From positions 141,167,313-141,231,312 of the forward strand of contig OX578133.1 of NCBI GenBank assembly GCA_951213105.1: a DNA stretch of 64,000 bases, written 5' to 3'. The translations under genes were made by a program, and so were the position numbers. Shown one piece after another: positions 10,847 to 20,310 of this stretch (its first letter is position 1; every line of letters begins with the position of its first letter). The stretch is from Amaurobius ferox. Lineage: Eukaryota; Arthropoda; Arachnida; Araneae; Amaurobiidae. The notes under the pieces were generated by a model, which was not told the origin of the DNA, made no database searches, and was given only the letters and a program-made list of their open reading frames with translations.

Positions 10847-12611
10847 CTTGCATTCAAGGACATATGGCACGCACTCGTGCAGGAGAGAACTTTACCCTAA
10901 ACGCCGAGTGGCACGTATCGGTGTTTCTACGTGAAACGTTTTCCTTTGAATTTATTTGTCTACTAGATGGCGTTAAATGCCCGTGGAAGCAACTTAAATG
11001 TATTTTGCAGATGCTTGACCTTGGCACAAGCAGAATCCAATAAATTATTTCTCTATTTGGAGTGTTGAAAAATATGGTTCTGTAAAGTAAACAGACAGAG
11101 CTCTTCTCGCAGCATCAACAATTTTATAATTAAGTTCCGAGTCTCCTTTTGATTTTAGCTTTTAATGACTTCGTTGGTGAATTACAGGAATATAAGAGAG
11201 TATTTTTTTTTTGGGGGGAGGGGGTTAAAGGAATGTGCGACAGTGAAATGATTAGGCTCTTTCGGATAAAAGTATGGCTGATTTGAGATGTTTCCTTTCT
11301 GTGGAAGAATATACGCGTATGGTAAACGAACCAGACAGTAATGAAAGCAAAGCAGATTGTGAAGATTCATGGAACAGTGTTATTTCTGATGATGAATCTG
11401 AAAATGCAATTGATTCTTCAGATTCTGAGCGTACTATTATTACAATGCTGCCAGCTTCAATTGCTGTTTTTTCAAATCATGTTTAGACATGTGATTTGAA
11501 AGATCTGAATTCTTTGGAGTTTTTGAACATACCTAGAATAAATCACAATATCATGCCGCCTAATTTAGATAAAGAACTTGATTTTTTTAGTATATTTTTT
11601 GATGATGAACTAGTAGAATTTATCGTAAAAGCAACTAATGAGTTTGCAAAGAAAAAATGGGAGAAAAATCTCCTCTCTCCTTCCACATCGAAGACTCCAC
11701 CTGTTTCAAATATATTTACACCCGTGACAGGAAACGAATTTCGTGTGTTTCTCGCACTAGTAATTTTGACGAGCATTGTCAGAAAACCAAATCTCAAAAT
11801 ATATTTTTCTAAGAATCCAAATATCAGTACTCCTTTTTTCAATTCAGTTATGAGTCGCGATCGATTTATAGGAATATTACGTTACCTTCATTTTACTCTT
11901 GATAGTAATGCCCAAAAACTAAATAATTTGAAACCCGTGTTAGATGCATTAGTTTCAAAATTTAAATCTATATACACTCCTAGAAGAAATATGTTCATTG
12001 ATGAATCTTTGTTCTCATGGTAAGGAAGGTTGGGATTTTTCAATATATCCCCTCGAAAAGGTCCAGATATGGAATAAAAATATATAAATTGTCAGAATCG
12101 AAATCAGGCTGTATATGGAATTTCCTTGTGTATACTGGAAAGGACACGGAATTATCAAGCTCTGATGGTGGGTATGGAGAATGCGTTGTGAAAACACTTC
12201 TAAGTGAACTTTTAAGAAAAGGATATACTTTGTATTTGGATAAATTTTTTACCTCTCCTGTATTTGCAAAGTATTTGTTGTCTAAGAATACGCATATATG
12301 TGGTACAGTTTTAAAAAATCAGAAGGAGATGCAAAGAATTATCCATCTGTACCTGAAACATATATACACTAAAATTTTTAATATTTTGTTAAAAGAAAAT
12401 TTGTATGAAAAATATACATCAAATAGAAAATAAGTGTTTCCTTTCTTCCTGAAAAAAGTAGAATGCTGCGTTGAACGGGTGATTTTTAGTGAATTTTTTT
12501 CGAGAGTTAGGCTTAGCGCAAAAAATTAGCCGTCTTTTGGGAAAATTTCAGAAACGAAGCGCTCCGTCCTTTGGGCCACGGCAGTTTCGGAATGCCGCCG
12601 TCCCGAAAGGG
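10847..12611 (+). mobile_element. piggyBac-family element, 5' truncated
   Basis: The right end is intact: GCCGCCGTCCCGAAAGGG ends at 12611 and is followed by TTAA at 12612-12615, the piggyBac target site. The left end begins abruptly at about 10847 with sequence that lies some 65 bases inside the end of the related copy at 35302-36369, so the 5' terminal repeat is lost. The span holds a long 5' leader, a G-rich run near 11213-11224 and the transposase relic. Confidence 0.85.
11274..12430 (+). pseudogene. piggyBac transposase, broken
   Basis: Successive frames give an acidic N-terminus (MADLRCFLSVEEY, then SDDESE and SDSE runs), the DDE_Tnp_1_7 start (FFSIFFDDELVEFIV, then FRVFLALVILTSIVRKP), IDESLFSW holding the first catalytic Asp, YIPSKRSRYGIKIYKL, and LYLDKFFTSPVFAKYLL with the second Asp. 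Breaks: a stop at about 11484, a nonsense codon right after FSW at 12021, a frameshift near 12040, another near 12335, then loss of the third Asp and the C-terminal cysteine domain. The enzyme normally cuts and pastes at TTAA without leaving a footprint. This copy is dead. Confidence 0.88.
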
Positions 12612-12629
12612 TTAAAGTCTGATTCCAAA

Positions 12630-12850
12630 CAAGTAAGACTATGACATATGAAAGTTGTCTCCCATCTGTTTTGGAGATGCTTGTTCTAGTGTGATAAGCT
12701 CTGGGAATTCTTTTACTCCCAGCACACAGCATCATCAAAACAGACGGGAGATCATGCATTCCTGTTTTTCAAGCGTTCTTGACCCATTGCGCAATCAAAA
12801 CAATATCTGGCTTCCGCCAGTTATTTGGGCTGATTTTTTTCATTAACCCC
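12630..12850 (-). pseudogene. pogo-family transposase tail fragment, second copy
   Basis: The minus strand reads KPDIVLIAQWVKNA then a stop and KTGMHD, matching the W.KPDIVLI segment at 7022-7267. About 60 bases around it match at DNA level (shared ACAATATCTGGCTTC). Only this tail piece is present. The piggyBac insertion at the TTAA at 12612 borders it. Confidence 0.5.
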
Positions 12851-12974
12851 GAATCACACAACCATTAACTCCCAATACAGATACTCATACATTAGATACT
12901 TTCTTCAATAAACAAAATAAAAAAACACTTTCAACTTAAAATCCTGCATTATAGTTTTAAACAATCCGTGTTAC

Positions 12975-13018
12975 AGAATTATTTCTGAAAAGAGCCATTT
13001 TTTGTCGAAAATTATCAG
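12975..13018 (-). CDS. PAXIP1: weak candidate for the missing PTIP-like exon
   Basis: A 44-base open segment on the minus strand is bounded by GGATTACAG before it and GTAACA after it. Joined to the 27-nt exon (phase 1) it leaves phase 0, which is what the terminal exon at 5377 requires. It encodes PDNFRQKMALFRNNS, with an FR..M similar to the FRKLM found at this place in PTIP. The codons usual right after AGGK in the family are not seen, and short open segments with AG/GT borders are common by chance, so this is only a suggestion. Confidence 0.25.
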
Positions 13019-13081
13019 CTGTAATCCGAGAAGCGAGTAATAAACATAAGAACAAAAATGCATGCATATTTTTTGATGACA

Positions 13082-13086
13082 CGATA
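13082..13086. repeat. target site duplication CGATA, left
   Basis: CGATA directly before the left LTR is repeated at 20081-20085 directly after the right LTR. Five bases is the usual copia duplication length, so this marks the insertion point. Confidence 0.8.
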
Positions 13087-13877
13087 TCTTGGAAAATTTA
13101 AAATTTGAAGATAGCAAAGCACGCACTGTCAGAGTCAATAAGTGTTGGCTGGGTTATGAAAGTACACAAGTCCAGTTTTAAAGAAAAACTTTGTTCACTT
13201 TATTTGGTGAAAAACACAACTCGGCATATTACACGTACCTGGTAATTTTCCATGCCGTAAAACATCAAAAATATACTATGTACAAAAGATTTTTAGTTGT
13301 AAATGACTAGACAGAGATTCCTTGAAGCATTTGGTAGTAAGTTACTATACTACCTCTATCACTTGCGTGTATTTCAGCCACCATCACTTGGCAAAGGGAA
13401 ACCAAAGGATAAAACATCAGGAAAATATTTAAAGCGGCTTCCGAACGTTTGTAAGTAAATTTAACGTTCAATACATGCTGGTCCAAACTGACCACATCTG
13501 CATCCGTTTCGACTATTCACCATCGTCAAACGATATTCCGCAGTGCTTCTGTCAAAAAAACATTTCTGTCTGCCTGCATCAGACCATCAGTGTCTATCTC
13601 GTCTGACTTCTTCAGTTGTCTGATCTCGATCGACCTCTTTCGACCTTCTCATTTGCTTCAAGAAACCTCTGCCCTATATATCCGAGAATGGACAGTTCCG
13701 GAAACGCCCCCGGATATGCAAATCAGATGCGTACGCATTGAGAACTGATTTGCATGAAACCTCATGTTGAAAAACGTCACGGTTCACGCCGGTGAACAAG
13801 AAGAGTCGTTCATATTAAATTTGCATAAACGCCCGTTCACAGGAACGTGAATCGCGATGTATTGATTATTTCCAACA
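13087..13877 (-). repeat. copia 3' LTR
   Basis: This 791-base repeat matches 19290-20080 base for base except for about nine substitutions (roughly 98.9 percent identity by eye). In element orientation it starts TGTTGGAAAT. Element-strand signals inside it are a TATATAG box at 13675-13681, an AATAAA at 13199-13204, and three exact octamers (ATGCAAAT) at 13819-13826, 13748-13755 and 13716-13723, upstream of the TATA box. Confidence 0.92.
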
Positions 13878-14750
13878 ATCGGCCCCCTCATGCAAATCCT
13901 TAAGTCTCAATGCATATGCAAAAGAAAACTTACTCTGAGAAACCAAGGTATATCAATAAACACCAAGGCCCCCAGTATCCTATCAAACATATAATGAAGG
14001 AAAAAATTTAAAGTATTATATCATTATTAAATTTAAAATAAAATGCATAAGTACTTATAGCATCTGAAAAATAGTTAAGTATTGTCGACAATATTGTAAC
14101 AACAACATTTCACATCAAGTAGAAATTTATATACAACACAACTTCAATGCTTAAGTATCAGCATTCAAAAATTGAAATTTTAGTTTAAATTTAATTATAA
14201 GTATCCAAAATTTAAGTATAAGCACATTATCATATTAAACAAGTTAACTTTAAAAGATTAAGATTTTGTATAAGCATAGAATTTAAGTTTACTTTAAATT
14301 TGAGTATAAACACTATAATTCAAAAAGCTTAAAAAAAATTTTAGTCTATTAACACAATATAAGTATACATAATTAATACTATTAGACTGCATTGATATAC
14401 CAAATATTTAAAAATACATGATGCAAGTAATTAGATAATAAAATTCCTTTATCAAAACTTTCAACACATACTTTTTACCAAGTTGAAAAATACAAAATTT
14501 TATACACATAAGCTATTATTTAGCATCATGCGGGTCATGGAAAAAGGATGTATATACAAAGGTGTAAAGTGAAAAAGATTCAATATCACAAAAATTTATA
14601 CTCAAGATATACTATCTTATATCAATGAGGTTTAAGATAAACAATAATGTATATATATGACATCTTTTTAAAAAATTCCCAAGTTGTAAATTCAATTTAG
14701 TATTTAAAATTTTTCTTTAGACTAAACATTTAATCTCAAAAAGTTTTGAT
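13878..14750 (-). mobile_element. copia 3' internal noncoding region with polypurine tract
   Basis: Between the polyprotein stop and the 3' LTR lie about 870 AT-rich bases without a coding frame; most copia elements have far less here. The element strand reads TGAGGGGGCCGAT just before the LTR (13878-13890), a polypurine tract for plus-strand DNA priming. A fourth octamer (ATGCAAAT) is at 13890-13897. No envelope-like frame was seen. Confidence 0.75.
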
Positions 14751-17700
14751 TTAGTTTTTAAAAATTTTATTACAAAATTTAAGTATTATTTCCTTAGTCA
14801 TTGGTTTAGTAAAGTGATCTGCTAAGTTATCTTTACTATTTACAAATTTAACATTAAAAGATTCATTGACTATTAAATTTCTTAGGAAATGATATCTAAC
14901 ATCAATATGCTTAGTTCTATTGTTTTCAATTGGAGAGTTAGAAAAATTAATGGCTGCTTGGTTGTCGCTAAAAATAACACTGTTACTTTTATTAAAGTTT
15001 AACCCAAGTAAATGACATTCTTCAATTATGTTTTGTACCCATACCATTTCCTTAGCGGCTTCAGTTAGTGATACGTATTCAGCTTCCATGGTTGATAAGC
15101 TGACACACTTATGTTTAAAGGTACGCCAAGAAATAGGTACATTGTCAATAAAGAGTATCATGCCTCCAAGTGAAACACGGTCATCTCGGTTTGCAGCAAA
15201 GTCAGAATCTGAATAACAATTCAATTTTAACTCCTGAATGTTAGATAAATTCAACATATAGTTTTTAGTCTTTTCAACATATCCTAAAAGTCTTAACAAT
15301 GCATCCCAATGCTTAATTCCAGGGTTTTCTTGAAATTGAGATAATACATTGATGGCGTAACAAATATCAGGTCTAGTCCTACTAGATATAAAAGCCAAAC
15401 ACCCAATTAAGCTCCTGTAAGGAAAACTTTGCATTTGCTTTATTTCTTCACTTGTCTTTGGACAATCTATTTTACTTAGAATATTCCCTTTAGAAATGGG
15501 AAGTGAAGTAACTGGATATTTATACTGTTGAAACATTTGACATACTTTATCTATATACTGACTTTGATGTATAAAAAATTTATTGTCACACTCTTTAAAT
15601 TCCACGCCTAAAAGTTTTCTAATTTTTCCTAATACCTTGATATCAAATTCTATGCTAAGTAATGAAACAATGTGGTCTATGTCCCTTTGATACTTTGAGA
15701 AGAGAATTATGTCATCCACATAGACTAGCATAAGAACTTTGCTATTGTAAATATATGCACAATTACACCATTGAAGTTTTAAAAAATTTAATTCTTTTAA
15801 TTTGGTGTCAAGTTCATTAAACCATTCTCTTCCACTTTGATGAAGACCGTAAATGGCTTTCTTCAACAAACAAACATAATCAGGCTGTTCCTGATTGACA
15901 TAACCTTGAGGCTGTTTCATATATACCTTTTGACTCAATTTAGCATAGAGATAGGCAGATTTGATATCTAATTGGAAATGCATCCAGCCAAGCATGCATA
16001 CGAAAATTGAGAAGAATGCTCTAATTAAGTTGAAGTTAACAACAGGGCTAAAAACTTCATCGTATGATTCTCCCTTTTTCTGACCATACCCCTGGGCTAC
16101 CAAACGAGCTTTAAACCTCTTGATTTTCCCATTCTCGTCTTTCTTAATGGTGTAGACCCATCTATTGCCTATATGCTTTTGTGAGGTGGATGCAGGAACT
16201 AGTTCCCAGACACCCCTCTCTTGCATTACGGCCATTTCTTCATCCATAGCATTACACCATTTTTCGGACTGGGAAGATTTAATAGCAGCGTTGTACCCTT
16301 TTGGTATATTTATTTCAATATTGCTTGCTTCTGGTCTGCCTCTGACCCTTTTAAGACCTTTATTTTCCCGAAAATTAAACAGTTGCTGATCAAATTGTAT
16401 ATTCCTTTTATCACAATATTTCTTAACATCATTGTGCGACCTCAGCCTTTTATTATCTCCTTGAGCGTAATAATACACATCGGTTCTACTCCCATCGGGT
16501 CTTGGAACCGTCTTTCGCTGCCAAGCAATATCCGAGCAAGGAGTCATACTGGAGTCAGCAGGAGACTCCGTTTCCTCACTGGATTCAGACGGATCGTCAC
16601 CAGTGTCTTCACTCTCTCCTGCCCCCCCATCAGACTGCTCTCTCGGATATTCCCCGTCGGAGTATTCTGAAAGGTTATCTCTTGATATCCCTGAGGAGAT
16701 ATTTCTGGGACAAATTGGGTCCAGGATGCCTTCCACTACATCACCCTCATCAAACCTCACATTGCAGGTCTCAATTGTTCGTTTCTCTCCTGACAAAAAT
16801 ATCCTATAGCCCTTAGTTTTAGTAGCATAGCCTACCATCACCCCTTCTGTAGCTTTCATGTCTAACTTCTTTCTGAGCTGACTGGGTTTGCCTACATATG
16901 CTCTACAACCAAAGGTTCTAAGATGTTTGACTGAAGGTTTTCTACCACTGTAGAGTTCATGTGGTGTTTTTGTCTTAAATTTGTGACATATTCGATTTTT
17001 AGTGTATGCAAAACACAATATTGCTTCCGCCCAGAATCTGTCATGTAATTTGCTGTCGTTCAACATGGCTCTAACACAGTCAAATGCGGTTAAGTTGAAT
17101 CGCTCTGATACTCCATTTTGCTGTGGGGTATATGTGTTAGTCCTCTCAGCCTTAATACCGATATCCTTCAGGTAATTTTTGAACTTATCATGGCAGAATT
17201 CCATTCCATTATCCGTCCGGATACATAGAATTTTAGTACCTAACTGCCTTTCTTCTCTGGCCTGAAACTCTTTAAAATGTGAAAATACTTCTGACTTCTG
17301 TTTCATGAGGTAAACAAAAACTTTTCTACTATAATCATCTGTTATAGTTAAGACATACTTGTTCCCACCATATGAGGCTGTGGGTAAGGGACCACACACA
17401 TCCATGTGTAACAATTGCAATGGTTTAGTGGACCTTATCCTACCGGTGGGTTTATACGATACTCTCCTAGACTTAGCCAATTTACACGATTTACAATTTA
17501 ACTTTTTGTATTTAAGCCTAGGAAGTCCGTTTACGGCAGAAACTTTGCTGGTTTGGAGGAGATATTCAGCGTTTATGTGGCAATATCGTTTATGCCAAAG
17601 ACAGTTTGTACTATTAAGTTCAGTTACTGAACTGCTAGGCTTAGATATTGAACTATTCACATTTTTATTCTGCTTAGTTTTTGTTTTGTCAGATTTAAAT

Positions 17701-19247
17701 TTAGTTTCTTTAAGATTAGGTGCTATTTTTACTTTGTCTATTTTTCTGGAAGCACTAGGATCCCTATCCTTGGATTTCTTATCCTTTTTGTGTTTCTTGT
17801 CTCCATCTCGATCCCTATCTTTAGATTGACGGTTTTCTAAGTTATGTTGTTCCTGGGTACTATACTTAGGTTTTAAAAAATATAACCCATCCTTTCTTTT
17901 TGCATAAAAGAATTTCTCCCCTTTAGGTGTAAAAAACCATAGAACCCCATTAGCTCCATTAAAACTAAAATTTTGTTCCTCAAGAACAGATGCAGCTAAT
18001 AAATTTCTCCTAAGTTTAGGAGAATACATAACATTTTCCAATTTGATAATACTTTGCTTATCCTTAAATTGGACATACATTTCCACCGTCCCGATAGCCT
18101 CAACTGGACTTTCGACATCCCCTACTGCTAGCGACATTGAAGTGCCTTTGCACTCATTAAATTTTGAAAATAACTTAATGTTATTACAGAAATGTCGCGT
18201 AGCAGCAGTGTCTACTACCCAGCTGAGTCTATCGCTAGGATCGATTACAGTATTAGCCTCAATCTGTGGAGACCCAAGAAATTCCACAATACTAGATCCA
18301 TTATTTCTACTGCAATTAGATTTAGTATGACCTAGTTTGTTACACTTAAAACACTTAATTTTACTTTTAGAAATATTTACATTATGACTAGAAGTATTTA
18401 CATTAGACACATTATGAGATACATTTGGAAGTTTAGACACTTTTACTCTATTTACAAATTTCTTAGAAGTAAAATATGCAGAATTTGAACTCACAGTTTT
18501 GGAAAAGTCACTTGCTTGCTGCCTCAGCCGGCTCTCCTCCGCTGCTAGCTCTGCTTGTATTTTGCTGAGCTTGAAGTCCGAGTCATTCCATCGATATATA
18601 ATTTGAACGATACCTCGGAATTCTTCCGGAAGGTACCGAATCGACTGGAATGCTACATACAGGTCTTCAATGGGGTGTTTCGCGTCTTTAAGCCTCGTCA
18701 CGGCCTTCCGCAGTCTTGAGCAAAAAATGTCAACAGGCTCATCTTGCTCCGGCCGAACGTCGAAGAACTCATCTAGTAATCTAACCAGGTTGGCTCGGGA
18801 AGGCGCTTGAAAATGTTCTTTCAAGGTATTCCATACTTGACTAGGTTCATCGGTGACGTTTATCAACTCCTTGTATTCCGAGGATAAACTTTGATAAATG
18901 ATGGCGAACGCTCGGTCTTTCCGGCGATAAAAATCATCGTAGTCGCGACGACTCGCGGTTGCGTCTTCTTCGATAGGCTTAGCACTTCCATCTACGTGTC
19001 CGAAACATCCTTCTCCCTTGAGGACGAATGAGATGTCGGTACGCCAGGTGACGTAGTTGTCCCGAGTCAGCAACTCCGTTCTACTTGCCTCCATGGCCAC
19101 TCGTAGTTTTGAAGAAGCAGAAGCAAAAGTTCTTGTACACTGTTTATGTTTACACTGTTGCGTTTCGTTGTTCACACGAACTTCAAAATGGTGCCATGTG
19201 CGGCCCCCATCTGAACACTGGAACGATTTCTTTAAAGATACTTGCAC
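14751..19247 (-). CDS. Ty1/copia gag-pol polyprotein, uninterrupted
   Basis: A 1498-codon frame without stops or frameshifts. The likely start is the Met at residue 52 (codon 19092-19094, MEASRTELL), because the codons before it resemble the noncoding leader of the older copy. In order: UBN2-type gag (60-250), CCHC knuckle CFKCNKLGHTKSNC (299-312), aspartic protease with D346 in VVDTAATRH, a Lys/Asp-rich linker (475-540), HHCC zinc site (552-587), integrase D616, D679, E715 (D,D35E), reverse transcriptase with YVDD (1176-1179), and RNase H acids D1347, E1388, D1428, D1449. All catalytic sites are present, so the element may still be mobile. The protease has DTA where most copia proteases have DSG or DTG; the older copy also lacks the Gly. 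Confidence 0.96.
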   Translation of the reverse strand: MQVSLKKSFQCSDGGRTWHHFEVRVNNETQQCKHKQCTRTFASASSKLRVAMEASRTELLTRDNYVTWRTDISFVLKGEGCFGHVDGSAKPIEEDATASRRDYDDFYRRKDRAFAIIYQSLSSEYKELINVTDEPSQVWNTLKEHFQAPSRANLVRLLDEFFDVRPEQDEPVDIFCSRLRKAVTRLKDAKHPIEDLYVAFQSIRYLPEEFRGIVQIIYRWNDSDFKLSKIQAELAAEESRLRQQASDFSKTVSSNSAYFTSKKFVNRVKVSKLPNVSHNVSNVNTSSHNVNISKSKIKCFKCNKLGHTKSNCSRNNGSSIVEFLGSPQIEANTVIDPSDRLSWVVDTAATRHFCNNIKLFSKFNECKGTSMSLAVGDVESPVEAIGTVEMYVQFKDKQSIIKLENVMYSPKLRRNLLAASVLEEQNFSFNGANGVLWFFTPKGEKFFYAKRKDGLYFLKPKYSTQEQHNLENRQSKDRDRDGDKKHKKDKKSKDRDPSASRKIDKVKIAPNLKETKFKSDKTKTKQNKNVNSSISKPSSSVTELNSTNCLWHKRYCHINAEYLLQTSKVSAVNGLPRLKYKKLNCKSCKLAKSRRVSYKPTGRIRSTKPLQLLHMDVCGPLPTASYGGNKYVLTITDDYSRKVFVYLMKQKSEVFSHFKEFQAREERQLGTKILCIRTDNGMEFCHDKFKNYLKDIGIKAERTNTYTPQQNGVSERFNLTAFDCVRAMLNDSKLHDRFWAEAILCFAYTKNRICHKFKTKTPHELYSGRKPSVKHLRTFGCRAYVGKPSQLRKKLDMKATEGVMVGYATKTKGYRIFLSGEKRTIETCNVRFDEGDVVEGILDPICPRNISSGISRDNLSEYSDGEYPREQSDGGAGESEDTGDDPSESSEETESPADSSMTPCSDIAWQRKTVPRPDGSRTDVYYYAQGDNKRLRSHNDVKKYCDKRNIQFDQQLFNFRENKGLKRVRGRPEASNIEINIPKGYNAAIKSSQSEKWCNAMDEEMAVMQERGVWELVPASTSQKHIGNRWVYTIKKDENGKIKRFKARLVAQGYGQKKGESYDEVFSPVVNFNLIRAFFSIFVCMLGWMHFQLDIKSAYLYAKLSQKVYMKQPQGYVNQEQPDYVCLLKKAIYGLHQSGREWFNELDTKLKELNFLKLQWCNCAYIYNSKVLMLVYVDDIILFSKYQRDIDHIVSLLSIEFDIKVLGKIRKLLGVEFKECDNKFFIHQSQYIDKVCQMFQQYKYPVTSLPISKGNILSKIDCPKTSEEIKQMQSFPYRSLIGCLAFISSRTRPDICYAINVLSQFQENPGIKHWDALLRLLGYVEKTKNYMLNLSNIQELKLNCYSDSDFAANRDDRVSLGGMILFIDNVPISWRTFKHKCVSLSTMEAEYVSLTEAAKEMVWVQNIIEECHLLGLNFNKSNSVIFSDNQAAINFSNSPIENNRTKHIDVRYHFLRNLIVNESFNVKFVNSKDNLADHFTKPMTKEIILKFCNKIFKN

Positions 19248-19270
19248 TTATGACTCTATTGGGCGTTGAA

Positions 19271-19286
19271 CTGGCCCCGTAACCGT
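19271..19286 (-). other. copia primer binding site
   Basis: On the element strand CGGTTACGGGGCCAG lies a few bases inside the 5' LTR. It is complementary, with about two mismatches, to the anticodon arm of initiator tRNA-Met (CTGGGCCCATAACC), the half-tRNA priming used by classical copia. The older copy has the corresponding site near 24010-24024. Confidence 0.7.
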
Positions 19287-19289
19287 TTC

Positions 19290-20080
19290 TTTTGGAAAAT
19301 TTAAAATTTGAAGATAGCAAAGCACGCACTGTCAGAGTCAATAAGTGTTGGCTGGGTTATGAAAGTACACAAGTCCAGTTTTAAAGAAAAACTTCGTTCA
19401 CTTTATTTGGTGAAAAACACAACTCGGCATATTACACGTACCTGGTAATTTTCCATGCCGTAAAACATCAAAAATATACTATGTACAAAAGATTTTTAGT
19501 TGTAAATGACTAGACAGAGATTCCTTGAAGCATTTGGTAGTAAGTTACTATACTACCTCTATCACTTGCGTGTATTTCAGCCACCATCACTTGGCAAAGG
19601 GAAACCAAAGGATAAAACATCAGGAAAATATTTAAAGCGGCTTCCGAACGTTTGTAAGTAAATTTAACGTTCAATACATGCTGGTCCAAACTGACCACAT
19701 CTGCATCCGTTTCGACTATTCACTGTCGTCAAACGATATTCCGCAGTGCTTCTGTCAAAAAAACATTTCTGTCTGCCTGCATCAGACCATCAGTGTCTAT
19801 CTCGTCTGACTTCTTCAGACGTCTGATCTCGATCGACCTCTTTCGACCTTCTCATTTGCTTCAAGAAACCTCTGCCCTATATATCCGAGAATGGACAGTT
19901 CCGGAAACGCCCCCGGATATGCAAATCAGATGCGTACGCATTGAGAACTGATTTGCATGAAACCTCATGTTGAAAAACGTCACGGTTCACGCCGGTGAAG
20001 GGGAAGAGTCGTTCATATTAAATTTGCATAAACGCCCGTTCACAGGAACGTGAATCGCGATGTATTGATTATTTCCAACA
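19290..20080 (-). repeat. copia 5' LTR
   Basis: Partner of 13087-13877, the same length. Octamers lie at 20022-20029, 19951-19958 and 19919-19926, upstream of a TATATAG box near 19878-19884, so they sit in U3 about 35-150 bases before the presumed promoter core. The 5-bp duplication CGATA follows at 20081-20085. Confidence 0.92.
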
Positions 20081-20094
20081 CGATACATGGGTAG

Positions 20095-20310
20095 TCTGGA
20101 GCATTGGGTAGGCAGTGACTCACAGGAGTGATTTGAAGTGCATGATTGCGCAATTACTACTACATCATTTTAAGATGGAGTCTCGTGGGGAAAAAATAAC
20201 TTTTAGACTTACAATTTTTTTTTAGACTCTGCATATAAGTCGATTCCCCCACTTTGAAGAGTTTTTTTTTGTCACAAATTTCTTGACTTATACGTGAATA
20301 TATATATGGA
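20095..20310. repeat. DNA-transposon end repeat, copy 1 (partner at 24850-25065)
   Basis: This stretch, with GTGCATGATTGCGCAATTAC, then TAGACTCTGCATATAAGTCG, a T run and CTTGACTTATACGTGAATAT, matches 24850-25065. It contains opposed ATATAAGTC and GACTTATAC words, like a terminal repeat of a pogo-like element. The copia insertion at 20080 cut into its left side and its right side truncates the older copia relic. Confidence 0.6.

Noticed and set aside
14751..19247. Many 60-150-codon plus-strand ORFs opposite the copia polyprotein
   Set aside because: They are antisense shadows of the intact frame, with no motifs.
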